26,316 bases of DNA from a virus. Under the pieces are notes generated by a model. It ran no database searches. It was not told where the DNA came from and was given only the letters and a program-made list of their open reading frames with translations. Positions within the stretch are counted from its first letter, which is position 1. Each line of letters starts with the position of its first letter. Shown one piece after another: positions 14,716 through 20,809 of this stretch. The translations under genes and the position numbers were made by a program. The stretch covers positions 1-26,316 of IMG/VR virus record IMGVR_UViG_3300025437_000054. One strand, written 5' to 3'.

Positions 14716-15216
14716 ATGGCGAAGCAACTTCCTCTTCCAGGCATACCTGCCTATAAGAAGGTTAAAGCTGCCCCTAAAGAGACCACTAAGCCTGGTGACA
14801 AACTAGAAGAAGAGCTCAAAGCAGGCAATCGCCCCCTCTTTATGACTGCAGGCGAAATTATGAAGCATGCCAACTTGGGCGATGCCTGGAACCACTTAGA
14901 GCCCCTTGGTGAGAAGAGCGATGAGCAGAAGGCTCGAGAAGCCACGGTCATGCGGCAAAAGACAGAAGAGGCAAAAGTTGGTGGCGTCAATAACAGCCAT
15001 AAGCCTGCTTTTCCAGGAAACCCCACTCTTGCTGACTCTATTCGTGAAAAGGGCTATGAGGGCGCACCCATTCAGATTAGTGACCACACCCTTTTCCACG
15101 GCACAGAGGAGAAGCCTGAGATAAAGCACTCTCTCTTCGTAAAAGAAGGCCATCACCGTCTTGCAGCCATGAAACTTCTGCATCCTCAGCAATTTATCCC
15201 TGTGAACTGGAGATAG
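14716..15216 (+). CDS. ParB-like domain protein (actinophage structural-operon type)
   Basis: The 166-residue protein contains the segment PLFMTAGEIM (40-49), which I recall as typical of an actinophage ParB-like family, then TLADSIREKGYEGAPIQIS (about 104-122) and KEGHHRLAAM (143-152), the ParB/sulfiredoxin-like core. The arrangement 'propose a value, then GHHR' is the nucleotide-binding core of ParB-N domains, but no helix-turn-helix follows, so it is unlikely to act as a classical partition protein. It has the same GHHRL core as the proteins at 17277 and 19089. The ribosome site is weak (AAGGTGG, about 13 bases upstream). It is the first gene after the control region. Confidence 0.78.
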   Translation: MAKQLPLPGIPAYKKVKAAPKETTKPGDKLEEELKAGNRPLFMTAGEIMKHANLGDAWNHLEPLGEKSDEQKAREATVMRQKTEEAKVGGVNNSHKPAFPGNPTLADSIREKGYEGAPIQISDHTLFHGTEEKPEIKHSLFVKEGHHRLAAMKLLHPQQFIPVNWR

Positions 15217-15302
15217 TTGACTTCAGCATTCGTTAATCTGCTACCCTTATCTCACAGCACCTCCCACGCCTCTACTCAAAGCGCACCAGGGAGGTCACTT
15301 AT

Positions 15303-15376
15303 TGCGGGATAGAGCAGCTCGGAAGCTCGGGAGCCTCATAAGCTCTAGGTCGTGGGTTCAAATCCCACTCCCGCAA
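15303..15376 (+). tRNA. tRNA-Met(CAT)
   Basis: A full cloverleaf folds: acceptor TGCGGGA/TCCCGCA, D stem GAGC/GCTC, anticodon stem GGAGC/GCTCT with loop CTCATAA (anticodon CAT), T stem GTGGG/CCCAC, discriminator A. The T1-A72 pair argues against an initiator tRNA. An Ile tRNA with lysidine-modified CAT cannot be excluded. CCA is not encoded. Confidence 0.92.
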
Positions 15377-15448
15377 CGAAGTAACACTTGTATGGCAGTA
15401 TATATTTTGGGTAGCTCCTAAAAAGAACGTTGACTGTTTCCGCAAGTA

Positions 15449-15537
15449 TGCAGGAGTTTCTAGAACGACCTGCACGGTCTCGTCAGGGGACTCGGTTATT
15501 AGGCCTTACGGTATGGCGAAAGATAAACCGACCTGAC
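15449..15537 (+). ncRNA. Structured spacer between tRNAs
   Basis: Two good stems lie side by side. TGCAGG-a-GTT (15449-15458) pairs with AAC-ga-CCTGCA (15464-15474). GTCAGG (15482-15487) and TCGGTT (15492-15497) pair with an uninterrupted AACCGACCTGAC (15526-15537), leaving a 4-base bulge. No tRNA T-arm is present. It may be a processed structured RNA or a degenerate tRNA. Confidence 0.4.
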
Positions 15538-15540
15538 AAT

Positions 15541-15613
15541 ACCCCTCTAGCCCAGTGGTAGAGGCAGAAGACTTAAAATCTTCACAGCATTGGTTCGAAT
15601 CCAATGAGGGGTA
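15541..15613 (+). tRNA. tRNA-Leu(TAA), short variable arm
   Basis: Acceptor ACCCCTC/GAGGGGT, D stem GCC/GGC, anticodon stem GAAGA/TCTTC with loop CTTAAAA (anticodon TAA), T stem ATTGG/CCAAT, discriminator A as expected for Leu. The variable region is only ACAGC, so the long arm usual for bacterial tRNA-Leu is missing. Confidence 0.88.
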
Positions 15614-15615
15614 CT

Positions 15616-15686
15616 GTGGCGATAGCTCAATGGTAGAGCGGCTGGTTGTGGTCCAGCATGTGAGGGTTCAATTCCCTCTCGTCACC
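15616..15686 (+). tRNA. tRNA-His(GTG)
   Basis: Acceptor GTGGCGA/TCGTCAC, D stem GCTC/GAGC, anticodon stem GCTGG/CCAGC with loop TTGTGGT (anticodon GTG), T stem GAGGG/CCCTC and discriminator C, as expected for His. G-1 is not encoded (the base before is T) and would have to be added. It starts two bases after tRNA-Leu(TAA). Confidence 0.92.
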
Positions 15687-15688
15687 CC

Positions 15689-15762
15689 GCACTAATAGCC
15701 CAACTGGTAGAGGCGCTAGTCTTAGGAACTAGGTGTTGTAGGTTCGACTCCTACTTGGTGCA
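15689..15762 (+). tRNA. tRNA-Leu(TAG), short variable arm
   Basis: Acceptor GCACTAA/TTGGTGC (one G-T pair), D stem GCC/GGC, anticodon stem CTAGT/ACTAG with loop CTTAGGA (anticodon TAG), T stem GTAGG/CCTAC, discriminator A. The variable region is five bases, again lacking the class II arm. It lies two bases after tRNA-His. Confidence 0.88.
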
Positions 15763-15786
15763 CAAAGATATATACTTATCTTGAAC

Positions 15787-15841
15787 ACCCCAGAACCGTC
15801 CCTGAAGCGCAAGCAGACCACACGGCTGGGGTTTTGCTTTT
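15787..15841 (+). terminator. Terminator after the tRNA cluster
   Basis: ACCCCAG (15787-15793) and CCGT (15796-15799) pair with ACGG (15822-15825) and CTGGGGT (15826-15832), followed by TTTTGCTTTT. The large internal loop may hold another small stem. Position directly after the last tRNA supports a transcription stop. Confidence 0.75.
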
Positions 15842-15868
15842 CCTAGAACTCTTTTTGACTTTCCCTTT

Positions 15869-15881
15869 TTAGGCAGTAGCC
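15869..15881 (+). repeat. 13-base box, copy 2, with promoter-like TTGACT upstream
   Basis: This is an exact repeat of the 13-mer at 14682-14694. Upstream, TTGACT at 15855-15860 is followed after 16 bases by TAGCCT (15877-15882), which fits the loose actinobacterial -10 pattern TAnnnT. The gene start at 15890 would leave a very short leader. This is a candidate promoter only. Confidence 0.35.
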
Positions 15882-15889
15882 TTACCACC

Positions 15890-16030
15890 ATGACATACGA
15901 CTACATGGCTGGGGAGTGGTTCGGTAAGTGCGGTGCATGTGACACTCCACTATTTGCTCCCAATAAGAGCGCATACATTCTGCAATACTCTATCCATACC
16001 CATTCGGATAAGTGTCTAGGAGGCTGGTAA
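15890..16030 (+). CDS. Small Cys/His protein (46 aa)
   Basis: A short frame starting MTYDYMAGEWFGKCGACDTP, with a CxxC followed by two histidines (HTH) and a last cysteine near the C-terminus (SDKCLGGW), suggesting a single zinc site. Its TAA overlaps the next ATG (TAATG). It follows the tRNA terminator directly, and the repeated 13-base box lies just upstream. No family is recognised. Confidence 0.6.
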   Translation: MTYDYMAGEWFGKCGACDTPLFAPNKSAYILQYSIHTHSDKCLGGW

Positions 16031-16275
16031 TGACTCACGATGAATTGCTGGCAAGAATAGATGAAGAAGGTGAATTCCTTGTTCAGTACTTTGATTCAAA
16101 GCCGATAGTTCATTCTGCCCTTCGTGCAGTAGTGGCGATACATAGACCATTTACATGGAATTCCAACAACCCACAGGTATGCTGCGTTGCTTGCGACAGT
16201 GGTGAGGAAGGCGATGTATACCCCGCCCGTTACCCCTGCCCTACTATCCAAGCTATTGAGAAGGAGTTGGGGTAA
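16030..16275 (+). CDS. Hypothetical protein with CxxC
   Basis: The 81-residue protein begins MTHDELLARIDEEGEFLVQY and contains VCCVACDSGEEG followed by YPCPTIQAIEKELG; the three or four cysteines could bind zinc. Similar small actinophage proteins with 'ALRAVVAIH' and 'CxxC' are known to me as hypothetical proteins only. The start ATG overlaps the preceding stop and has TAGGAGG upstream; the GTG six codons earlier is less likely. The stop overlaps the next start. Confidence 0.7.
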   Translation: MTHDELLARIDEEGEFLVQYFDSKPIVHSALRAVVAIHRPFTWNSNNPQVCCVACDSGEEGDVYPARYPCPTIQAIEKELG

Positions 16276-16355
16276 TGGAACACGATGAATGGTTGCCTTT
16301 GGCAATCGTGACGGGAATAGCCATCATGTGCCTCATCATTTGGTGTTTAACCTGA
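16275..16355 (+). CDS. Tiny single-span membrane peptide (26 aa)
   Basis: The frame codes for MEHDEWLPLAIVTGIAIMC and a short hydrophobic end, essentially one membrane helix. It starts at an ATG overlapping the preceding TAA (TAATG). Very short, but the overlap and membrane-helix composition support it. Function unknown. Confidence 0.5.
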   Translation: MEHDEWLPLAIVTGIAIMCLIIWCLT

Positions 16356-16377
16356 AAAGAGAACAAGGGAAAAGAAC

Positions 16378-16533
16378 ATGATGGAAGAGAATGAGCTAGA
16401 CGAGGCACTGGTCCACCTGCTGGCAGAGGGCCTCATCAACGTCGAGTACAACGAGGACCTCGAGGCCATGATTAGCTTGACCGAAAAAGGCGAGCGCTAT
16501 GCTCAGACCATCAGGGATGCCTTCGACAGTTAA
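16378..16533 (+). CDS. Small winged-helix-like protein (51 aa)
   Basis: The protein starts MMEENELDEALVHLLAEGLI and continues with LEAMISLTEKGER, a pattern like the recognition helix and wing of small winged-helix proteins ('L..GLI ... LTEKG'). AAGGG lies upstream of the ATG. The local base composition is richer in GC than the neighbours. DNA binding is a guess based on this pattern. Confidence 0.6.
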   Translation: MMEENELDEALVHLLAEGLINVEYNEDLEAMISLTEKGERYAQTIRDAFDS

Positions 16534-16570
16534 GCCCAAAAATTAGGGGTCATGCCCTGATAATGTGTGC

Positions 16571-17284
16571 ATGGCAGATAAAGGTTTAGAGGGTAGGGTT
16601 TTTCAGATACCCCTCGACATCCACAACAATTACGACTACGACCATCGGTCAGTCGGAGACCATGACCATTTTGTTTTTCGCCATGGCAAAGAGTCTATTG
16701 CCATTTCTCTTGCTCACCCACATCATGAAGAACCAGTCGAAACTCAAGAGTCTAAGTGGACTGATAATGCCGAAATGCGGTATCACCCAGAAGCAGACAG
16801 ATATTCCTACCAACATACTATGTGGGATAAACCGCATGGACGCTCTACGCCACCCAAGATTGACAAGTTGTTTGCCACTGAAGGCGCACGGGCGCACGTA
16901 GCCACAGCACTAGGCGCAGTCATTCACCACTCATTAAAGAAATTTGGCGAGGTACCTCATCCCGATAGAGACCTCTCTCCTCATAGTCATGCTTTGGTGA
17001 GTCGTCTCATGGGCGCATTGAAAGATAAGGGCGCTGATGTATCGTCAGTACATGTACCTTCTATGCCTCACAACAGTATTACTAAGACAGAAGGAACAGA
17101 AACAGCCAAAACTCGTGCAGATGAAGTGTTTAACTCTCCTGAAGATAGTTGGTACAGCAGAAACTACACAGAAGTGCCACACGAGCATATAAAAGCAGGT
17201 AGTCAACTGATGCGCCAAGTATTTGCAGGTCGTCATCTAAGCAGGAAGCAATTTGAACAACCAGAGTTGACGTTCCATGAGTAA
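16571..17284 (+). CDS. Hypothetical His-rich protein with C-terminal LSxxQF tag
   Basis: The 237-residue protein is rich in His and Asp and resembles nothing I know. It ends in HLSRKQFEQPELTFHE, which contains the LSxxQF motif found at the N-terminus of most following proteins, and the piece NQPELTF recurs at the start of the protein at 18109. The ATG at 16571 is preferred; a GTG two codons upstream is possible. The stop lies 8 bases inside the next gene, so translation is probably coupled. Its position at the head of the tagged cassette suggests it belongs to the same functional set. Confidence 0.75.
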   Translation: MADKGLEGRVFQIPLDIHNNYDYDHRSVGDHDHFVFRHGKESIAISLAHPHHEEPVETQESKWTDNAEMRYHPEADRYSYQHTMWDKPHGRSTPPKIDKLFATEGARAHVATALGAVIHHSLKKFGEVPHPDRDLSPHSHALVSRLMGALKDKGADVSSVHVPSMPHNSITKTEGTETAKTRADEVFNSPEDSWYSRNYTEVPHEHIKAGSQLMRQVFAGRHLSRKQFEQPELTFHE

Positions 17285-17825
17285 CTTAAACCCCAACCAA
17301 TTTAAGTCGCACATGGAGTGGTCTGCAAAAGATTTTGCTGACGTATTCAAGCCTAGTGAATATGGAACTAACATTGAGCGCTCTAGCGGTAAGGGTCACG
17401 TTGAGGGAGATGAGTCAAACTCCGTAACCAAGATGGTGCCTATCTCTGTTGTTAAGCGGTATAGAGAATATGACCGTGAAGGACAGCAATCTCACGGGTC
17501 CATGAGCGAAGAAACCATAAACAACATCGCCAATGAGTTAAAAAATGGCGGAGTTATTAAGACGCCATTATCTATCTACCATTCTGACGCCCATAACTGG
17601 GGATACCTTGCAGAAGGTCACCATAGGCTAATCGCCGCCGAACGTGCTGGGTTAACTCACGTTCCTGTATACGTTGGCTCAGTAGAACATGGCGTAGGAG
17701 AAGAATCACGTAAAGAAAAGGGCATAGGTGCTCCTCTTCACCTCACCACAAACTTTAGTTCTATCCCAGGGCAGAAATACATTCCGCCTAAAGTTCATCC
17801 CAACCATTTTGCGGAGTTGCGATGA
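17277..17825 (+). CDS. ParB-like protein with N-terminal LNxxQF tag
   Basis: The 182-residue protein begins MSNLNPNQF, the cassette tag. Residues about 53-135 form a ParB/Srx-like core: MVPISVVKRY, then SEETINNIANEL, KTPLSIYH and AEGHHRLIAAERAG (GHHRL at 114-118), ending HVPVYVG. It lacks the HTH of partition ParB proteins. A comparable GHHRL core occurs at 14716 and 19089. ParB-like cores can hydrolyse CTP or act as nucleases or kinases in other families; the activity here is unknown. It overlaps the next gene by ATGA. Confidence 0.82.
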   Translation: MSNLNPNQFKSHMEWSAKDFADVFKPSEYGTNIERSSGKGHVEGDESNSVTKMVPISVVKRYREYDREGQQSHGSMSEETINNIANELKNGGVIKTPLSIYHSDAHNWGYLAEGHHRLIAAERAGLTHVPVYVGSVEHGVGEESRKEKGIGAPLHLTTNFSSIPGQKYIPPKVHPNHFAELR

Positions 17826-18112
17826 GTAATCTCTCACCTCGTCAATTCAAAGACTACACACTCAAGTTTGAACGCTATGTCGGAGATAAAGTCATAACTG
17901 CCCATCACAAAGGTGAACAAATTGGCGCATTGACATGGGACCCAGGTGACGGAACAATACTCGGAGTGGGCGTAACACCTGAACATCGCCGCAAAGGAAT
18001 AGCAACAGCGATGTGGGATATGGCGCATACAGTGCCAGGAACCAAACCCGTGCACAATCCCAAGCATTCGGAAGATGCCGCACACTGGATAAAGCATTTG
18101 GAGAGTAGATGA
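17822..18112 (+). CDS. Short GNAT acetyltransferase-like protein with LSxxQF tag
   Basis: The 96-residue protein begins MSNLSPRQF. It then has ILGVGVTPEHRRKGIATAMW (46-65), the GNAT acetyl-CoA-binding motif A (V-x-P-x-x-R-x-x-G-I-A), followed by a helix and a short C-terminal part. GNAT domains are usually 140 or more residues, so this is a reduced version without an evident N-terminal beta layer. It may acetylate a protein or small molecule. Both ends overlap neighbours by ATGA. Confidence 0.8.
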   Translation: MSNLSPRQFKDYTLKFERYVGDKVITAHHKGEQIGALTWDPGDGTILGVGVTPEHRRKGIATAMWDMAHTVPGTKPVHNPKHSEDAAHWIKHLESR

Positions 18113-18546
18113 GCGCTGAAGATAATCTCTCAGAAGCACAGTGGAATCAACCAGAGTTGACATTTCCTGTTCATAGAGGGCTAAATAAAGTCGGTATTGG
18201 TCAAGTACGAACAGGACTTGGCACACATTGGAGCGCAGATAAAGACATGGCTACATTATTTGCGGCTAAACCTGATGTCTTAAATGACAATCCTCGTCTT
18301 AAGTCATATAAGCCAAGCACCGTCATACATGCTGAAATTCCTATGAGCAGTGTGGAAACACATGCTCCTACATTAAAGAAGCGTGGAGTTGATATGGTGG
18401 AGTACGCTGGAGAAAAAGAAGTGCCCGCTAAAAAAGGCTCTCCTATCACAGTCACTGGTATGACCCGAATAACATGGCCTTCTGCTCCCTTCCGTAACAG
18501 AGAGAGAAAGCGCACCTACAATCCACCACGGGAGATGAAGGCATGA
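18109..18546 (+). CDS. ADP-ribosyltransferase-like protein with LSxxQW tag
   Basis: The 145-residue protein opens with MSAEDNLSEAQWNQPELTF, a variant of the cassette tag, then follows the R-S-E layout of arginine-type ADP-ribosyltransferases: R23 in VHRGL, GTHWSAD (38-44) with S42, and GEKEV (101-105), which contains the ExE pair E102/E104. SPITVTGM after ExE resembles the usual beta-strand. The fold assignment is from motifs only. T4 Alt is a head-packaged ART of this broad class. It overlaps both neighbours by ATGA. It may modify a host protein early in infection if delivered, or act in the cell if simply expressed. Confidence 0.68.
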   Translation: MSAEDNLSEAQWNQPELTFPVHRGLNKVGIGQVRTGLGTHWSADKDMATLFAAKPDVLNDNPRLKSYKPSTVIHAEIPMSSVETHAPTLKKRGVDMVEYAGEKEVPAKKGSPITVTGMTRITWPSAPFRNRERKRTYNPPREMKA

Positions 18547-18857
18547 GCAACCTCAACCCTAAGCAGTTTTATCATGGGTCTCCTATCAATCTTCCAGAAG
18601 GAACCGTTTTAACTCCAGGCTCTTCTCGTGGAGTCAATAACCATCCTCCAGCAGGAGACAACTCCAAAGTGTGGATGGCTCATACTCCTTGGGATGCAAG
18701 TCGGTGGGGCAATACTGCGGCCCTTAATAGTCGTCGCAGGAATGTCCATGTATACGAGGTAGAGCCATTAGAAGACCACGTAGATATGGGGCATGAATCA
18801 ACGGCTTCTTTAGCACGGATTGTTCGTAAGTTAAATACCAACAAGGCAAAACGATAA
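18543..18857 (+). CDS. Rifampin-ADP-ribosyltransferase (Arr)-like protein with LNxxQF tag
   Basis: The 104-residue protein starts MSNLNPKQF and continues immediately into FYHGSPINLPEGTVLTPG (9-26), which matches the Arr opening (YHGT..DL..GD.LTPG). VWMAHTPWDASRWG (43-56) and VHVYEVEPLEDH (68-79) correspond to the Arr pieces 'YFTATLDAAIWG' and 'YVVEP'. His11 should be the first catalytic residue; the usual Tyr appears to be Trp44. Arr proteins modify rifampin, but relatives occur in many contexts and the substrate here is unknown. It is shorter than the usual 140 residues. ATGA overlap upstream. Confidence 0.75.
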   Translation: MSNLNPKQFYHGSPINLPEGTVLTPGSSRGVNNHPPAGDNSKVWMAHTPWDASRWGNTAALNSRRRNVHVYEVEPLEDHVDMGHESTASLARIVRKLNTNKAKR

Positions 18858-18858
18858 A

Positions 18859-19086
18859 ATGAGCGCTGAAGATAATCTTCAACCAAGGCAGTTTAAGTGG
18901 ACGCCACATAAATTTGACCTCCGTGTTGGCGACCATTTACTAAAAGAACACGGGCGGTACAAAGAGGGTGGATGGTCACGGACCTATATTGATGAGAGAA
19001 GTCATGCCGCAGAGCATGATGCAGACCCAGAAGGCATTGCTGGCACCATTCCACACAAGCATTTCACACCAAAAAACAGGAGATAG
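18859..19086 (+). CDS. Hypothetical protein with LQxxQF tag
   Basis: The 75-residue protein starts MSAEDNLQPRQF, and its first 20 coding bases are identical to those of the ART-like gene at 18109, so the 5' end was probably copied. The rest (KFDLRVGDHLLKEHG, then His-rich) is unrecognised. It follows the Arr-like gene with one base between stop and start, and its stop precedes the next ATG by 2 bases. Confidence 0.68.
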   Translation: MSAEDNLQPRQFKWTPHKFDLRVGDHLLKEHGRYKEGGWSRTYIDERSHAAEHDADPEGIAGTIPHKHFTPKNRR

Positions 19087-19088
19087 TG

Positions 19089-19367
19089 ATGATTAGCGAG
19101 CAACAATTTGGAAATCACATGTCTTCTAGCGAAATTTTGGCGCATGTGCAGCTCGGTGCAGGCAAAAATCTGGAAAAAGCATCAGAAGAAGCGTATGCAA
19201 GTGGTCTTGGTGGCGACATTAAGAAGAATTGGGTGCAAAAACCTCTTACAATTTGGCATAGAGACGGAAAAATGCACTTAGCAGACGGTCATCACCGCTT
19301 AGCAGTGGCTCATGGCATCGATAAAGACCGCAAAATTCCTGTTCAGCATCAATTTCCCAACTTTTAA
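19089..19367 (+). CDS. Minimal ParB-like protein with ISxxQF tag
   Basis: The 92-residue protein begins MISEQQF, a cassette-tag variant. VQKPLTIWHRDGKMHLADGHHRLAVAHGID (49-78 region) is the ParB/Srx-like core with GHHRL at 67-71, here reduced to little more than the core. I prefer the ATG at 19089, with AGGAG 7 bases upstream; the GTG at 19086 is an alternative. The stop is 9 bases before the endolysin ATG. It is the third GHHRL protein in the window. Confidence 0.78.
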   Translation: MISEQQFGNHMSSSEILAHVQLGAGKNLEKASEEAYASGLGGDIKKNWVQKPLTIWHRDGKMHLADGHHRLAVAHGIDKDRKIPVQHQFPNF

Positions 19368-19376
19368 GGAGAAAAA

Positions 19377-20171
19377 ATGGCAACAAAGCCAGTTCCACCC
19401 GTTACTGATAAGCCACAAGGCACTGCAGCACGCTTTTTAGAGGTTGCATTGTCTCAAGTGGGCGTTATTGAAGGTCCAAAGGACAACGAAACCGATTTTG
19501 GCGCATTTACAGGCGCAAATTTCCAACCATGGTGCGGTTCTTTCATGATGTGGTGCGCTCATCAAGCTGGCGTGACCATTCCTAACACTGTCTACACGCC
19601 AAATGGCGCCGCTGCATTTAAGAAGGCTGGCACATGGGCAGATGCGGCAAATGCACATCCACAGCCAGGTGACTTGATTTACTTCTCATTTGTTCCAAAT
19701 GCAACACCAACATCACCTATCCAACACGTGGGCGTTGTCTTGAAGGATAACGGCGATGGCACCATCACCACTGTTGAGGGCAATACATCACCAGACTTGA
19801 AGCCAAAGGGCTCACCCAACAATGGTGGCGAAGTTGCATCGAACGTTCGTGGCTATAAAGCAAACAACTCACGCCATCTCTGGTCAACAGTTGTGGGTTT
19901 TGGTCGCCCTAACTATGTTGGAGCAACTACCAGTGCCCACCCAGCCACACCCACCCCTAAGACCATCCCACCGTTCCCAGGAACCATCCAACCAGGAGAC
20001 TCAGGTCCTAACGTGGCGGCTATCCAAACAGCCCTCCATTTGGACGCTGACGGCTCCTACGGCCCTCTGACCAAGAAGGCTGTCATGGCTGTACAGACCC
20101 AATCTGATGCTTTGGACTCCAATGGCATCGTTGGACCTAAGACTTGGGCAGAAATCTTCCAAAACGCCTAA
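19377..20171 (+). CDS. CHAP endolysin with peptidoglycan-binding domain
   Basis: This 264-residue protein should hydrolyse peptidoglycan at the end of infection. The CHAP amidase/endopeptidase domain shows the nucleophile C53 in PWCGSFMMWC, H117 in PIQHVGVVL and E134 in TTVEGN. A Thr/Pro linker (about 182-200) leads to a PG_binding_1 domain (about 204-262, GDSGPNVAAIQTAL ... SYGPLTKKAV ... GIVGPKTWAEI). No signal peptide is seen, so it probably depends on a holin; a holin-like gene lies 1.5 kb downstream. An AAGGAG site is directly upstream. Codon use looks more GC-rich towards the C-terminus. Confidence 0.92.
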   Translation: MATKPVPPVTDKPQGTAARFLEVALSQVGVIEGPKDNETDFGAFTGANFQPWCGSFMMWCAHQAGVTIPNTVYTPNGAAAFKKAGTWADAANAHPQPGDLIYFSFVPNATPTSPIQHVGVVLKDNGDGTITTVEGNTSPDLKPKGSPNNGGEVASNVRGYKANNSRHLWSTVVGFGRPNYVGATTSAHPATPTPKTIPPFPGTIQPGDSGPNVAAIQTALHLDADGSYGPLTKKAVMAVQTQSDALDSNGIVGPKTWAEIFQNA

Positions 20172-20191
20172 TTCGGGCATATTGCCCCTAA

Positions 20192-20231
20192 GAACCCTCC
20201 ACGGATACCTGATGGTATTCTTGGGGGGTTC
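20192..20231 (+). terminator. Long hairpin between endolysin and protease genes
   Basis: GAACCCTCC (20192-20200) pairs with GGGGGGTTC (20223-20231) including one G-U pair, and GGATACC (20203-20209) pairs with GGTATTC (20214-20220) around loop TGAT. No T-tract follows. It could be an attenuator or an RNA-processing site that separates expression of the two genes. Confidence 0.5.
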
Positions 20232-20248
20232 CTTATTAGGGGGTAGAG

Positions 20249-20809
20249 ATGACAACCATCGTGGGAGTCCAGTACAAAGATAAAGCGGTCATTGTTGCTG
20301 ATAACCAAGTAACAGACTTCTCGACAAGTTCCATGCGTCGCATGAACCATCCAGATATGAAGAAGATTGCTCAACGTGGCGCCTTCCTTATTTCGGGTAG
20401 TGGTGAAGTGATGCCATGCGATGTTGCACAGCGCATGTGGAATCCGCCCAAGCCCAACATTGCGGATAAAAAAGACCTGATGAACTTTGTCATCACCAAA
20501 GCGATGCCGTCATTGCGAAAGTGTTTGACCGATAACGGCTATGACTTTAATGAGAGCAAAAGCAATAGCAAGGATGATGGTGAGCAGCGCTTTCATTTCC
20601 TTATGGTTGTTGGTGGAGAGCTTTTTGATATTGCCGATGATTTGTCGGTTTGTCGAACAGATGATGGCTTTTATGCCATAGGCTCTGGTGGAGACCTAGC
20701 TTTGGGCGCTATGGCGGCTGGAGCATCTCCTGAAAAGGCTGTTGAGATTGCTTGTCGCTTTAGTATCTACTCATCAGGACCACTACAAAAGATGGAGCAA
20801 CATAAGTGA
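20249..20809 (+). CDS. HslV/proteasome-like Ntn protease
   Basis: The 186-residue protein matches the HslV/20S-beta fold: TTIVGV directly after the initiator Met, providing the catalytic N-terminal Thr2 once Met is removed; ADNQVTD (17-23) in the D17 position; MKKI (37-40) with the Lys33-equivalent lysine; LISGSGEV (48-54); and YAIGSGGDLALGAMAAG (142-158), the GSGG loop with catalytic Ser. The C-terminal helix AVEIACRFSIYSSGP closes the fold. No HslU partner is encoded in view, so substrates may be recognised without ATP or via a host ATPase. It overlaps the next gene as GTGA. Confidence 0.88.
   Translation: MTTIVGVQYKDKAVIVADNQVTDFSTSSMRRMNHPDMKKIAQRGAFLISGSGEVMPCDVAQRMWNPPKPNIADKKDLMNFVITKAMPSLRKCLTDNGYDFNESKSNSKDDGEQRFHFLMVVGGELFDIADDLSVCRTDDGFYAIGSGGDLALGAMAAGASPEKAVEIACRFSIYSSGPLQKMEQHK

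Noticed and set aside
15377-15540. Fifth tRNA gene in the spacer
   Set aside because: Stems are present but there is no T-arm consensus or plausible anticodon loop, so it is listed only as a structured RNA.
16545-16562. Short inverted repeat AGGG...CCCT before the 16571 gene
   Set aside because: Only four base pairs around a 6-base loop, too weak to call a regulatory element.
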